Of a DNA stretch of 64,000 nucleotides, positions 1-12,612 are shown in pieces. Every line of letters begins with the position of its first letter. The stretch's first letter is position 1. The notes beneath the pieces are model-generated. The model saw nothing but the letters and a program-made list of their open reading frames with translations, searched no databases and was not told the DNA's origin. Source of the stretch: Acorus gramineus (lineage: Eukaryota; Streptophyta; Magnoliopsida; Acorales; Acoraceae). The position numbers were made by a program, and so were the translations under genes. The stretch spans positions 2,026,977-2,090,976 of the forward strand of contig CM060847.1 of NCBI GenBank assembly GCA_030737835.1. Direction: 5' to 3'.

Positions 1-83
1 AATTTGTATAGTTTATAAGCCCACCATTTTATATATACATCACTCTAATCACTACAATCTCACCCCATACATTCCATCGCACA

Positions 84-412
84 ACATGCTCCATGTCGAA
101 CCGAATCAAATAGGAAAACATCAGGCATATCGAACAGGGTGCAAAAATAGTACTAAGGTTTCTGGTTCCAGAAAGACATGCTTCATGTCAAACCGAATAA
201 AATACAGAAGACATCACGCATATCGAACGAGATGCAGAATAAGACTAAAGTTTCTAGTTCCAGAAAAACATGCTCCATGTTGAATCGAATCAAACACATT
301 AGACATCGGTCATGTCAAATGGGATGCAAAATAAGACAAAAGTTTTTTATTCCAAAAAGACATGCTCCTTGCTAAACCGAATCAAACACATGAGACATCA
401 GACATGTAGCCC
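84..412. repeat. 92-bp tandem repeat, about 3.5 copies
   Basis: The motif ACATGCTCCATG followed by a (G/A)AA(C/T)CGAATCAAA-type stretch recurs at 84, 176, 268 and 360, exactly 92 bases apart each time. Copies are diverged by point changes. Short open frames across this stretch are by-products of the repeat period and of low stop density, with no recognisable protein. It may be the edge of a longer satellite or a transposon-internal minisatellite cut by the window start. Confidence 0.9.
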
Positions 413-671
413 AGATTGACAGAGTCAAAGTCGACCTATGGACAAAAGAAACAGTACCCCAAACTTGACAACATTTATGCCAAATGCCATATAAATATCA
501 GAAACATCTTCATTTCAATATTATTAACTATAATCACGGAGAATACACCAAACTTCTTGACACATTGACTTACAAGTGAAACTTCATTGACATACTATTA
601 CTAGTGAGATATACAAAACATTTACATTTCAACCCATATCCAAACTAAGCATACTCATGTGTATAACAACT
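413..671. other. Intergenic, nothing recognised
   Basis: AT-rich sequence without a coding-like frame or a clear repeat. Confidence 0.5.
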
Positions 672-1516
672 AGGCCTGTCAACGGGTCGGGTCCAGACCC
701 GGACTCGATTACACATGTAATATACCCGATCCAATTTGGACCCGACCCGGCAGACCGAACAAACAAACGGGTCGGGTCCGGGTCCACCCCGCCCTGACCC
801 GTTGGACCCGAGACCCGATTGTTTTATTAAAATATGCTCATATATTATAAGGCCATTAGTATTAATTGATACATAATTTTATTTCTTACTTAACTTATTT
901 TTGTATCCACAAATTCATAAATCATAATCATAACAAGCCCATAAATCATAAGTCATAATCATAATGATAACATTTTTTTTTTTTTTTTGATGTTGCAACT
1001 TGTAAGAACTTGATTGTTTAATATGTAATAAACTTAGTAATGTATTGTCGTCAGTTTGTTTTGGACAATTAATTTATTAGCTTTTGAGTTTGTATGATTA
1101 ATTAATTTGTTGCATGATTTATGTTTATTATTTAGGTTAATATGTTAGTGTTTATTGTTTTGAATGTTGTTTAAGTTAATATTGTTTTGAATGTTTGTAT
1201 AATTAGTTATGTTTATTATTTAGGTTAATATGTTTTTTATGTTAGTGATTATTGTTTTGGATGTTGTTTAATAATTCATTTACTTCTTTTGAATTGTATA
1301 AAATTATATTCAAACATAGTCTCATTAATAATAATATTTTATTACAAAAAAATTTCAAATAGAATGATAAGGTAAACAGATACATGAGCTTTTTTTTTTT
1401 AACCAACCATCCGGGTCAGGTCGGATCCGGACCCGACCCGGGTCCGACGTGTCCGGGTCTACATTTCCCTGGACCCGCCGGGTCTTAGGTTGGACCCGGA
1501 CCTGTCGGGTCTTGCC
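672..1516. mobile_element. Candidate non-autonomous hAT-like element with GGGTC-rich ends
   Basis: Both ends are crowded with short direct and inverted copies of CGGGTC/GACCCG (672-820 and 1408-1516), while the middle is very AT-rich. The left end begins TAGGCCTGTCAACGGGTC. Dense subterminal GGGTC or GGGCC motifs are typical of non-autonomous plant hAT elements. Inside, a ~75-bp stretch around 1120-1275 is repeated in tandem (TATTTAGGTTAATATGTT in each copy). No transposase frame is left. The right terminus and the target duplication could not be fixed, so the boundaries are approximate. Confidence 0.4.
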
Positions 1517-1730
1517 ACGGGTCAAATAACAACCCACGTATCTTCTCTATACAAGATGTATAAAATGGAACATATATACTTTCAAATATGGAGTCTGAAT
1601 CAACCTAAGGCACCATTCTTTGCGTGTGTTCCCAACTCGGTAGATGGAGGAGGAGATCGCGATTATGTTGGATGGAACTGAATCCGAAGGAGAGGCCGCT
1701 AGATAAGGTGGCAGCGATCGGGGAAACTAA

Positions 1731-1777
<47 letters not shown>

Positions 1778-2624
1778 TTAATTTTGATTGTGAGGTGGAT
1801 AATAAATTTATGGAGAATATGTGGGATGGGTAATGTTTGGGGTGGGTAGAGTGTACTACTAGGGTGGGAAGTGTTGGGGAGAGTTAGATACGAGAAAAAA
1901 TGTATCACATCAATTTTCTTTATTAAAACAAAAGAGCTCGGTTGGAAAACTTGTGAGTTTGCTCTAACCGTACCCTTCGTATTATTACTTTCTCACACTC
2001 ACTCTAGGCTATCACTACAAGACAACTCTATTTCAATGATGACTGATCATGTGTTTGGGATTTAGAATGCACATTTCATTTTCTATCATACTTCGTTAAA
2101 TGAGATATGCTATTTAAAAATAAAAATAAAAATAAAGTGTGTACTGCATTTAAGGCCAAAAAAAACATTTTTCTTTTTCTAAAGTGAACTGCCACTTTAA
2201 CTTGAAACATGCGCAGTTACACATAATTATTTTTACGGCCCTAAATACAGTCTCATATAACTCGTTAGCCATCTAGAAATGTCTCATTCAATTTTGTTAC
2301 ACTTGCTAAAAATGGATCAATTTAATTTGAAATAAAACAATATACACTTTAAAACATGTACAAACTATCCGTGAGACTGTATCTTGGTTGTACTGAACAT
2401 CATCCGGTCGAGTAATAAGTTTGAAATGAAAAGAAAATCCCTTGTGTTTTTTGTGGAAGTCACTGAAGACATGGATTCGTTGCTGGGCCTCTCGGCAAGA
2501 TTAGATTACACATTCCTGTATGGATATATAGATACTTGAGATAGCTTAATCCACAGAATTATTGAACCACTCATGATATCCTTGATGTCTTTAAAAAATT
2601 TATTGAATCAAAATTTCATGATAT
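1517..2624. other. Intergenic, contains a GA microsatellite
   Basis: No gene found. The only distinct element is an uninterrupted GA run at 1734-1773. The short frames on either side of it encode low-complexity Arg-Glu or Ser-Leu and are not taken as genes. Confidence 0.7.
1734..1773. repeat. (GA)n microsatellite
   Basis: About 20 uninterrupted GA units, read directly. Likely polymorphic in length. Confidence 0.95.
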
Positions 2625-3170
2625 TACCCTCCGTTTAGGGTGTGATATAAAGTTATTCATCCTTGATAGCTATACTGGAATAGATAACAATCCATGCTGA
2701 ATATGTAAATTTTTGTTTGGTTGTCTTTTCTATTATTCTCATTGGAAAACGTAAAATTGATATTTTTGTTATTTGGTTCACCTTGGATAAAGTAAGTGGT
2801 AGATAAAAGATGGATAAGAGTTTATGACTTCTTAAATGACAATTATACCCCTGCATAAATTATTTGTGTTTGAGAATAAGTATGAGAGATGTGTGTGTGT
2901 TATGATAGATGTGAGAATGTGTGCAGAGAGTGTTAGATTAGATAAATTTTTAAAAATGACAGAGAAGAGTATTTTTATCCATTGACATAGATAAACCCTG
3001 ATAAGCAATTCCACAATTTTCTTATAATAGTTATCAGGTCTTATCCTAGCTTATTCAGACATAGCTATCAAGATTTAATCTTGTCAAACAAACAACTGTT
3101 TGGAGATTATTTTACTGTATTCTCCCCTATCTATGGTTTATGCTCCACCCCAAACGGGGGTAGAGTATAT
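2625..3170. mobile_element. MITE, family shared with 18365-18795
   Basis: The ends form an imperfect terminal inverted repeat: the left reads TACCCTCCGTTTAGGG and the reverse complement of the right reads CTACCCCCGTTTGGGG. The interior (about 2660-3075) matches the reverse complement of 18365-18755 over most of its length, for example TGCTGAATATGTAAATTTTT versus TGCTGAATAAGTAAATTTTT. No coding capacity. The target duplication was not resolved. Confidence 0.65.
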
Positions 3171-4148
3171 GTTGCCTCGCTATTTATCTTAATAAAACTG
3201 ACATGATTCAATTCTGTTTCAGTTAGTATAATACTGAAATGTTATGTATTGCAATTTGCAAGTCGGAGTCCATAAAAATGTTTGTTAATTCTGATTAGGA
3301 TCAAAATACATGCTGATTTAACTGTATTTAAAACTTATTAATTGGTCAAATTCAAGTTAGAATTAACTGATTTGATCGTAATTCAAGTTAACTATGAAGG
3401 GCAGGCAGGTGTGAAATTTTTTATTTTATTGAAAGGTTTATTTTATTGAAAGGTTGAAAATGAATTTATATATGCATGGGGATGGACTTACAGTCCCAAG
3501 AAAAAAAAAAAAAAAAAAAAAAGGGTGGAGTGAATAACGAGGTGGCAAGAGAATTGAAATCAACTTCACCCGACAGGATAACCGGCCACTGATCTACCAT
3601 GAACATGTTTTAGGGATTTCTGGTGGGTATACTATTACAGCCTAATCAGAGTCAAATTAGGGTATACTATTACACAACTATTTTGCACATTGTTCTAACA
3701 AGACCTTGTTACATAAGCATTAAGCCCTGAATGAAAAACCTGATTCTAATGTAGATCAAATTAATGTGCATACTCATCCCTCTAAAATGTCCCATATCTT
3801 ACGCAACCAGTGACCCCCACATAATGTACCCATAACCCATCCCACCCATAGGGCAAGCACAAAATTGCCCAAATACTCATGTGACTGCTTTCCCAACCTA
3901 AATCAAAGCCAAAAAAAGTTGTAAACAAAACACAGGTATCTGTGCATATATTGATACAAAAACACACTTCCATGCAAAAATACAGGTAAATGTGCATGCC
4001 ATACAATTGCACTAACATACCTCACGACTCGGGCAAGCTTGACAATGTTAATAAGAAACTTGACTGTTCAAAAAAATTATTTTAATAGCAAAAGACAGGC
4101 ATGATTTTTAACTTGTCATCAGCAAGTAAAATTTTAGCTCACCAGCCC
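3171..4148. other. Intergenic, nothing recognised apart from a poly-A run
   Basis: AT-rich, with a 22-base A run near 3501. A 78-codon frame at 3782-4018 on the minus strand has low-complexity aromatic/Cys composition and is not supported as a gene. Confidence 0.5.
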
Positions 4149-4275
4149 AGTGTGGACCTCGAGCACATTGCATGTCGAACCAGTATGTAAATCGAACAGG
4201 AGCAATGACATACTGATGAAAGTCAACTTCGTGCCGCAACTCCATTGAGGGAATGCAAGCGGGTCCTATATGGTG
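4149..4275 (-). other. Exon-like island of unknown origin
   Basis: On the minus strand one frame reads about 43 residues of ordinary-looking protein, including HEVDFHQYVIAPVRFTYW and CARGPHWAG. It follows a plausible acceptor (CCATATAG) and runs up to a GTGAGC that would serve as a donor. Local GC is above the flanks. I do not recognise the family. It could be a lost exon of a neighbouring gene, an alternative 3' exon of the BTB gene that lies upstream on the same strand, or a gene fragment. Confidence 0.25.
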
Positions 4276-5140
4276 ATCACAACAAAACTGTCAGCTGCAT
4301 TGAAAAACAATGTATCATTCACAGATTTAGTGAAAAAGGGGAATGCGGTAACCAGTTTCTGAAGCATATCAACATGGTGTCAAGTTAAGAAAGATAAGTA
4401 TTGTCATCACAGTAACATTTAGTTAGGACTACTGGAATTCATCCAGGAATTCATTGCATGACAGAATAATTTGAAAATCCAAAACACATCAGTGTTCCAT
4501 TACTACTGATCATATTTATCCAGATGGATCCTGGCACTCACATGTGCCCTCCGCTGCATCATACTCAAAGAAATATATTGCTAAATATTCAAGTAAATTC
4601 CCATATTATATTATCACATGAGTAAAAGGAATTAATGAATCTATAGGCGTGTAACATGCAAGCTTACATGCAGAAATATGAGTGTTCATCCACACATCTC
4701 GTCCTTTAGACCTATCTTCTCACCAATGTCAATAAAAGGAAAATGACTGAAAAATAATCAAACTACACAGCAAAAATGAATATCTCATCCAGACGATTAG
4801 TAGGTATACTTTCAATTAATTTAAATTTTTATAGAAAAATTTCTTAGACAAATATATATCATTTTTAAGCTTCGTTTGAATTCGTAGTTAAGCATATTCT
4901 TTGTTTAAAAACAAAAAAACATACCAATTGATTCAAACACATTTTATATTTGGCTTTTGAAAATTTGTCCGTCACATATGTAAAAAAAATGTTCTTATGT
5001 TCTACATTTAAGAATAATGATTGATTCTCCCTACATTACAACTCAGACTTGGAGTGACATGAAGGATCCTAGGAGAATACACGTCATGTAATTAGGTTTC
5101 CAAGATAAAAAATTATAAACTTTATCACAAACTATGTTCG
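4276..5140. other. Intergenic, nothing recognised
   Basis: AT-rich; no coding-like frame and no clear repeat. Confidence 0.5.
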
Positions 5141-5251
5141 ACCAAGTTCGATCGCCCGAAACCTGAAATGACGACAAAGTTAGATTGCCCAAAATATGAA
5201 ACGACGACTAAGTTCGATCGCCCAAAACTTAATGTGACAACCAAGTTTGGT
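5141..5251. repeat. 33-bp tandem repeat, about 3.4 copies
   Basis: Units start at 5141, 5174, 5207 and 5240 with the consensus ACYAAGTTCGATCGCCCRAA. The spacing is exactly 33 bases. There are no unique spacers, so this is a minisatellite. Confidence 0.85.
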
Positions 5252-5534
5252 CGACTGGTCAAATCAATGGGAATAGAAAAAACACAAATTTTTTTTATTT
5301 GATCGGTGGATTAAGAGAAATGCTTGGTAAGGATAGACGCGCCCATATCTCAGTGGGCTTGAAAGCCAGGTTGGGTTGGGCATATGTTGCCTTCCAACTT
5401 CCCCAAGTGCAACCCTGACATATCAAGCTTGCATGACAAAGAGTTTGTTTCACAACAAGATGGATCAAGATCATAGAGATTGGACTCCCAAGACACTTGA
5501 AATAGGATCTGAGAATTGGTGGGGTTTCAAATCC

Positions 5535-5577
5535 AACATTCCCAAACACGGTTCAAACAACCGTGTTTGGGAATGTT
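5535..5577. repeat. Perfect 19-bp inverted repeat with a 5-base loop
   Basis: AACATTCCCAAACACGGTT at 5535-5553 is followed by CAAAC and then its exact reverse complement at 5559-5577. Pairing continues imperfectly outward (GGTGGGGTTT near 5518 against AAATCCACCAAA near 5596), giving a hairpin of about 100 bases. It could be a small fold-back transposon or a hairpin transcript precursor. Confidence 0.8.
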
Positions 5578-6270
5578 CAGCTTCTCAAACCTAAAATCCA
5601 CCAAATGCGGTTCCAAACGACATCATTGCCTGAACTAAAGCATTTACCTTCTCTGCTATCATTTCGATATGAAAATTTTGTTGTAAACTTTAAAACTGCA
5701 TTCAAAAGGGGAATATATATTACACAGGTAAGACTGTTGAAGAAACATTACATAAGAAACAAAGAATGATGGACAAAAAGAAAATATTTATTACATTTTC
5801 TTTCTTACAAATATAAAAACCAGGCCCAGGCAACAAAAAACAAGCAGCCCATGCCGATGGTCTTCTCCTTATTATGGACTATATTTGTAACTAATGAAAA
5901 GCTGCTGCAACATGGTGTGGATGGAGATCTTGTTCCTGTATAATAAATTCAAGGCAACAGAATAAATATAAAACTATGGCCTCAAATATGTTATACACCT
6001 TATTGGACCTAAGGTATAGGAAAATCATGAAACTAGACCATCCATAAACAAATTCTTATGATGGCAAACAAAATGCATGTAAACACAAAAAAGAGACTAA
6101 ATGCAGACACAAAAGGGCCCCATCCCTTACTCCTTGCTATGGTGAACCACTAAATTTGTATTTTAGTCAGCCTGATTGTATGCACATAAAATAAACTAAC
6201 CATATAATATGCCATTCAGATGGAAACTGTACTTGTACCTGAAGTAAAAATAATGGTTACTGACTTCCTC

Positions 6271-9200
6271 TCACACGAGCTGCACAACTGCAGCAACACG
6301 CAAAGCTTCACCTTGGAGGAGATCTGGAAGCTCATCAAATAATAATGCAGTTCGCCAGCCCCAACCTTTAGGTGCTTTCGGCAATAAAGTCCCTGTCTGT
6401 TTAAAGCTTCCAAACACCATAACCTCTCTCTTCGACGGACAAATCAACTGGAATTCATGTAGTGAGTTATTGGTGCCAAGAAGTGATGGAAGATTGGTGG
6501 AGCAGAGGGGTTGGAATAACAGCACATACCTGATATCGAGCGGTGACCTTTTCTCGAGAGTCTAAGTACATATGAACCTGTGGAAAGAAAAGCTTAAGAG
6601 ACTCTTGAGCAGTGTTGTAGAAAGTGTCATCAAGTAAAAGTAGCTGACCTTTCTCAGTGAATCTAAGGATGGCTCAGCTTTGCGGCGGTGGAGGAATAAT
6701 CCTAAAACATAAGGATTTGTCAAACTTAACATTATTTCATCTCAATCTATTTTATCTCCAACTAATAACTTCTATAATGATGGATGCTTTACCAAGAGTG
6801 CGGCGGCCTTGAGGATCTTCATCATTAAAAGCCTGAACACTAACCTTTAACATGGAAAAAAAGGCATATAAAAAATGTGATCATGTCAAGGGAATTCGTC
6901 AGGGAGCAATCTTGTGATCTGTGTTAGCTACCTTCCATAAAGACCCCGCATAGAAAACTTCCGGTGAGTGCTTCACTTGTCCATCAGCAAGTCTTAGTAC
7001 ATCCTGAAATTCTACCCTGAGAGTGGAATAGAGATTATAAACAACTGCAGATAAACATTTGCAATAAAAGCAACTATAACAAGGAAGGTAGAGTCAAGGA
7101 CCCCAAAAAAATTGTTACGAGGAAAATGTAGAACACAATAGGAAAACCTGATAATTACTCATATGTAAGATACATAAGATTTGTCGTAAACCGCTTCAAC
7201 CGAATAAAATATTATGGTAGTGATGAGAACTTTGCAACTGATGCTTTTGGGGAAAACATGCTTTCAGAATTACCAGAGCAAGTTCAATCCTCTTCTTCTA
7301 GTTTATAGACACACATATACATGAGCAATTAATCGCATAAAACTGAACAGCAGGACAAGATGTGAAGAAAAGGAACAGTCCAGCTGGATCAAATGCAACT
7401 TGGTTTGAAAAAGAAAACAAGTCATTCATCTGGTGTTTAGACTCTGGATAAAATTGGATTATTTTACTTAGAGCTACGAGTGATCAGTGATCTCCAATAT
7501 ATAAATAGCTCCATTGTAATCATCTGATATAATCTGATTTCTTAAAGGTTAAGATCTTTAGATTACAATTACTGGTCCAGATTTCAATAGGACTGTTTCG
7601 TCCCAGTAAAAAGCTCCTGTAAGATGATACTCAGGCAAGGAACCTGGATAGCATCATTTATAATGGATAGGTGTACCACTATAATTTATTGCCCAAGTCA
7701 AGTAGAGACAAAAGCAACAAATGGTAAACTAATGTCATCAAGAGGCAAATTGGCATCATACACTATCTAAACCAAGTGGATATTCAAAGGATAACCACCT
7801 AAAGTATAGTACACAGAAACAGCCTTCTGAAAAAAATAAAATCTGTGGAAACTCATACCCCATGTCAAGAGAGTTGGGCTCATTTCCTCATAAAATCTGC
7901 CCATCTCAAAAGCTATCTGCCATAAGTTGTGAACACTCATATAACCTGTTTGGCATTCACAATCTCCAACAGGCTTTGCTTATGCTTCATTTCCTTTCTT
8001 TTTCTTGTTTTGTTAAATTCCTACTTCCTATTTCTAAAATGCTGAACGTTGGAAACACACAAATACAGACAGTGAGACAGATAATAATTAGTAATTCCTA
8101 CTTCCTATTTCTAAAATGCTGAACATTGGAAACACACAAATACAGACAGTGAGACAAATAATAATTAGTAATCCTCCTCGTCCTACAACACAATGGTATT
8201 AATAATTTGTTCAGGTACAATTTAAATATTCAGCCAGCAGAAAGGAGCAAGAAACATTAAGATTATTTCAGTTTGCAATAACATATATATCATATGACGA
8301 GGAAGGATCAACCAAATTGCTAACCCATGACTGCACTATTGGTGAGTACAGTGTATCTAAAAGGAATTGGCAAGGCACATCAAATACAGCCTTAGGGTAG
8401 CAGTTAAAAAAGGCTAGTAACACAATAAATGCAATTTAGTCAAGAGATTTGCAAGATTATAGCATCAAGAAATAAAATAATGTTGGGAAAATCTCTGTGA
8501 TTCCCTGTGCAACTATAATGACAAACATCCATCTGAAATATTTATAGATAAAGATGAATGCACATATTAAAAATTGTGTGTCCCCTCATAATTCAGAGAT
8601 TTTGGACCACAATCCTACTTCCATGTCTTTGAGAAAGAAAAAAAAAGCATAACTCAAAAGCGTGCATCACTGACAGGAAAATAACCAGCCTATTTGACAA
8701 GTGCTTTCAGTGAACAAACCAGATAAAGGGCAAGCTGGAACACTAAGTTGTTATCTAATCACCAAGAGAATTGTTAAGCATTCATGGATGACAAAAGGCA
8801 CCATGAACAGAGTGTGAATACCTGTAGGTAGTAGGAAGGCTATATATTACTTATGGACATTAGGCTGAATCCAAAAACATAGATTATAGGTATCGAGGTT
8901 CAAAACATGGGATAGTATGCCAAGACAAATGTAAGGTCTGATAAGGAAATTCAGAATGTCATGATTTCCTGCTATGGATCATTGAAGGAAAATTTTCCAT
9001 ACTTAACAAATGACAGACCAAGCATTGAGCATGCATATAGCAACAATCTATATAGACACCTCATCAAAATAAACATAAAATTAGTAAATCTGAGAGAGTG
9101 GGTACTCATAGAAAGTATATATTATTGTAAAACTAGGCACATGATGAGTAAAAGACTCATGTCACCTACCCAAAGCGGAATGGAGGAAAATGTCGCAGTG

Positions 9201-12200
9201 GCGTCTTCATATCCAGAGATATCAAAGAACTATCAGCACCTTCCCACTCCAATCCAAGAGCATGCTCCTGTGTTTCTAACATTTGCATGGGAATGCCACT
9301 CGAACTGGAAGCACTTCCACCTAATCTGTTTTGCAGATCTGGTTCATGTACTCTATTTGTCTGCTCCGTGTGAATAGAAGATACAGCATTTCCTTGACTA
9401 AGTCCAACTAGAGCTGTCAATCCATCACCAGAAATATCTCCATTTATATCAATCCTGGCTTCTGATTCGTCATTAGCGAGAGATTGCTGGCCATTTCTGT
9501 TACCAAATCCACAGGGGACACGGGAAAATACAAATCGTGTTGGTGGCCAAGCAGAACCAGGTGCAAATGTGGTTCCCCGTCCAATGCCTGCAAGCCCGTC
9601 ATTGGGCCCTCTCACATGAACTCTTACAGGCCCATATAAGCCGCTTACTTCACCTTGACCATCAGCAAGATATACATTCCCCATGTTCCCAGCCACATTA
9701 CTTCGATCTTGCTCATGCCTATAATACCCTGAAGGAGGGCCTCCGTGGGAAAATACATATGGCTGTCTGCAGGCACATGCAATACTTGTAAGGCAGCAAT
9801 TTTTGCAGGTATCTGCACCAATTTCTTGCACTCTGTGGCATAGAAGCGTCTGCAAGAGAAGCCAAACAGATCCTCATTTCAGATCCTCGTTAACATAACA
9901 CTGACCTACTGTACACCCTAGAATCTAAACTCAGTCACTAAAAGGTGTAGTAAAATGGTATTATTAAAAATGTTAAATTCTGACCTACCTGTAGCCAAAG
10001 GCCATCGGTCACAGCTTTGCAAGGAAACCCCAATTCTTCAAGCTGCTTTCTAACATTTAAGAGTGCTTCAAAAGACATGTTACAATATAATAGAGAACCC
10101 CCTTCAAAGATATTCATAAATGTGTCATATTCTTCACCTAGTATGCCAGAGTTCCCCTTCAGACTTTGAATCTTTCGTTTGCCTACTATCCTGCCACCCC
10201 ATGAATGAGGTATGGTACACCTTACCCAATCATTGGGTGTCAACCCACCAGATGGAGTGACTGATGAGTCCTGCTTTGACTCATCCCTGGAAAACCATAC
10301 ATTCCTATTCAAATCGAAACACGTACTTTCCACAGTTGGTCCTTCCATGGCAGCTCCACTGCCTCCCATTCTGTTTGCTTCCACATTATTTTGTAGTTCC
10401 ACATAAGAACATGATGTTATACATGAATCTGCATCAGAAAACGGGTTCTTCGAGGAAGCAGGTTGTCCTGCTTTGGCAGAATATCTTGTTTCCAATTTTG
10501 GTTGTGTGCATGTCTCTTGTTGTACTTGCAAAACCTTGGAGCACGGAACGTCACTGTGAAAGTCCACAACACAGTCTGCAAGTTCAATCAAAATATTCCG
10601 GGCAGTTTTCTGTCCCTCAAGATTATCATGTAAACTCACGCGCACATACTCAGCCTCCATGGGATTTTTGCCACTATAGTCATCCATCAAATTCTTCCCC
10701 TTTAGTATAGAAGGATCAGAAGGAGAACTCATACCCATGTCTGGACTCAAACTTGCTTGCTCAGGGTGATCTGCACTTTTTGCAAGAAGTGCATATAAAG
10801 CCAGCTCAAACCTTCAAGAAAATAATACAATTAAATTCATAAAACAAACTGAAGCAATCATTTTAAATACAATTGTTAAAATGTCGCATGGGTTTTGAGT
10901 TAGCTACCTTTTCTCTTCACTAGGCACCCACAGTTCATCAGATGTAAGCAGAGCATGTAGGGTTTGAGAAGAGAGTTTTGGCAGCACCTAGTCAAACCAG
11001 ATTCATCATAGTCATCCAAGTATTCAACTAACATGGTACAGCAACTAAAAGTTTAAAGGAAGTAGCTCGTTTTATATACTGGAAATCAAAATTATTCGAT
11101 GAAATATTTATCAGATCCACAGAAATGGACGACATCTTAACAAAGAATTAATAAGAGATTCTCATTATTAACATGCGCTACTTATTGTATGACAGTAGAT
11201 GAGTCAAACTGCAGGTTTTTTCTCATATCAGATTATATCCACTCAGTCCATAAAATTTAAGAACAATAATTAATCTTCCCTCAAAATTAAAAAAAAGAAG
11301 TTATATCAGGTAGTTCTATAATGGTATGAATGGCACTACTGATTCTTTTATAATTTGGCATTTAGTTTTCACGTTAAGATCAGGCCAAATATACCGCATA
11401 TTATTTTATTTTATTTTTAAAAATGGTAGACTATCTACCGCATATTATTGCATATGTCCTAGCGATACCAGGGAGTGAATTTTGAATCCATCTACCAATC
11501 ATCCATCGCTCACCTCTCTCAATTCCATGGTACCACTCTGACATAGATAGCCCCAGCATGCATTTCGGACACGTTCACCATGTATACCATAATCCTGGCT
11601 TTCTGCAAAAACCTAAGACATAAATAAGAGAAAAGTTAAGCTAAATGACCCGACAACTACGCACAATTTTCACAAAAAGAAACGCAGGTAACCAAACCTG
11701 ATATGCTAAAAAGTTCGAAGTCCACAGTTCAGATATAATGAAGTCCGTGCAAATTGAACACAAATCCTGCATCAAAAATCCGAAAAGATCATTAAGAGTT
11801 AACCGAAAAAAAAGATATAATATCTACAACAATATTTGGACTTTGTTAATGTAGATTTTCACTTAGTATAACCAAATTCTACCAATTAACTGCCCCAAAC
11901 CATTAAACTACAGTTCCTTGTGATTCTCAGACCAAATCATTGAACATGGTTCTACCCAATCGCAACCTCAAGTCTTTCATGCTATCACATTTGCTTTCAA
12001 ACCCATCCAAATCTCTATCAAACTTTTTCAATTCTCTTTCAAGAAAAACCACAACCAATTCACAAAATCACAAGACACCCATCCACACAAAACAAATCCA
12101 CACTATCCCGCGCGAGAGACGAACCACAATAACACATCCCAACAACAACAACAATTTCCCACCAAAATCCACCTCACCTGAAGATCAAAGAACGACGCAG

Positions 12201-12612
12201 CCGCGAGAACCCGGAAAGCATTCCCATCATTCAGCTTAGGGTGGTGCCCATACAGGTAGGCAAGCGCCGCCTCGATCGCCTCGGCGTTGACGTTATCATC
12301 ATCAATGTAAAGCATCACCGTCGGCGCGCCGGCCTCCTTCCACGGCCCGTGGAGCATGTTCCGGAAGTAAGGGCTGCGGGAGAGGATGAGCCGGTGGAGG
12401 CGGTAGGTGGAGCCGCCGGAGGCCTGGACGACGACGTCGGAGAAGGCGCCGTTGTTGAACCCCTCGATCAGGATGTGATCACAGAGAGACGCGATGTTGC
12501 AGTTCATCACGCGCACCTCGCAAGCGCTCCGGTCGCTGGTGGTGGTGGAGGTGGAGATGGTGATGTTGTTGGGGTCGGGAGGTTGGGAGGGGTTGGGGGC
12601 GGAGACCGCCAT
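6271..12612 (-). CDS. BTB/POZ domain protein, germ-cell-less-like (11 coding exons)
   Basis: Coding exons are 12612-12178, 11766-11698, 11612-11514, 10987-10908, 10811-9989, 9849-9170, 7016-6932, 6844-6793, 6701-6649, 6577-6530 and 6447-6271. All joins use GT-AG and keep frame, giving 866 codons. Residues ~44-145 form a BTB/POZ fold (SDVVVQ, HRLILSRSPYFRNML, LAYLYGH). The next exons (DLCSICTDFII, YGIHGERVRNACWGYL) look like a BACK-type helical extension. A Ser/Asn-rich linker fills ~210-500. A Cys cluster (C506, C517, C520, C521, C527, C529) opens exon 6. The C-terminal part is well ordered (VQAFNDEDPQGRRTLG, SKREVMVFGSFKQTG, GWGWRTALLFDELP). BTB proteins of this kind usually bring substrates to CUL3 ubiquitin ligases; the substrate is unknown. 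The ATG opens the first GC-rich exon. The germ-cell-less assignment rests on overall layout and is less sure than the BTB call. Confidence 0.9.
8016..8169. repeat. 77-bp tandem duplication inside BTB intron 6
   Basis: Positions 8016-8092 are repeated at 8093-8169 with only about two differences (GAACGTT/GAACATT, GACAG/GACAA). The near identity points to a recent duplication. It lies mid-intron, away from the splice sites. Confidence 0.9.

Noticed and set aside
5141-5251. Regular 33-bp repeats that could suggest CRISPR
   Set aside because: No unique spacers, eukaryotic context; a plain minisatellite.
8961-9377. 138-codon plus-strand frame
   Set aside because: Overlaps BTB exon 6 in antisense and runs into its intron; no family likeness.
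10264-10710. 148-codon plus-strand frame
   Set aside because: Antisense of BTB exon 5.
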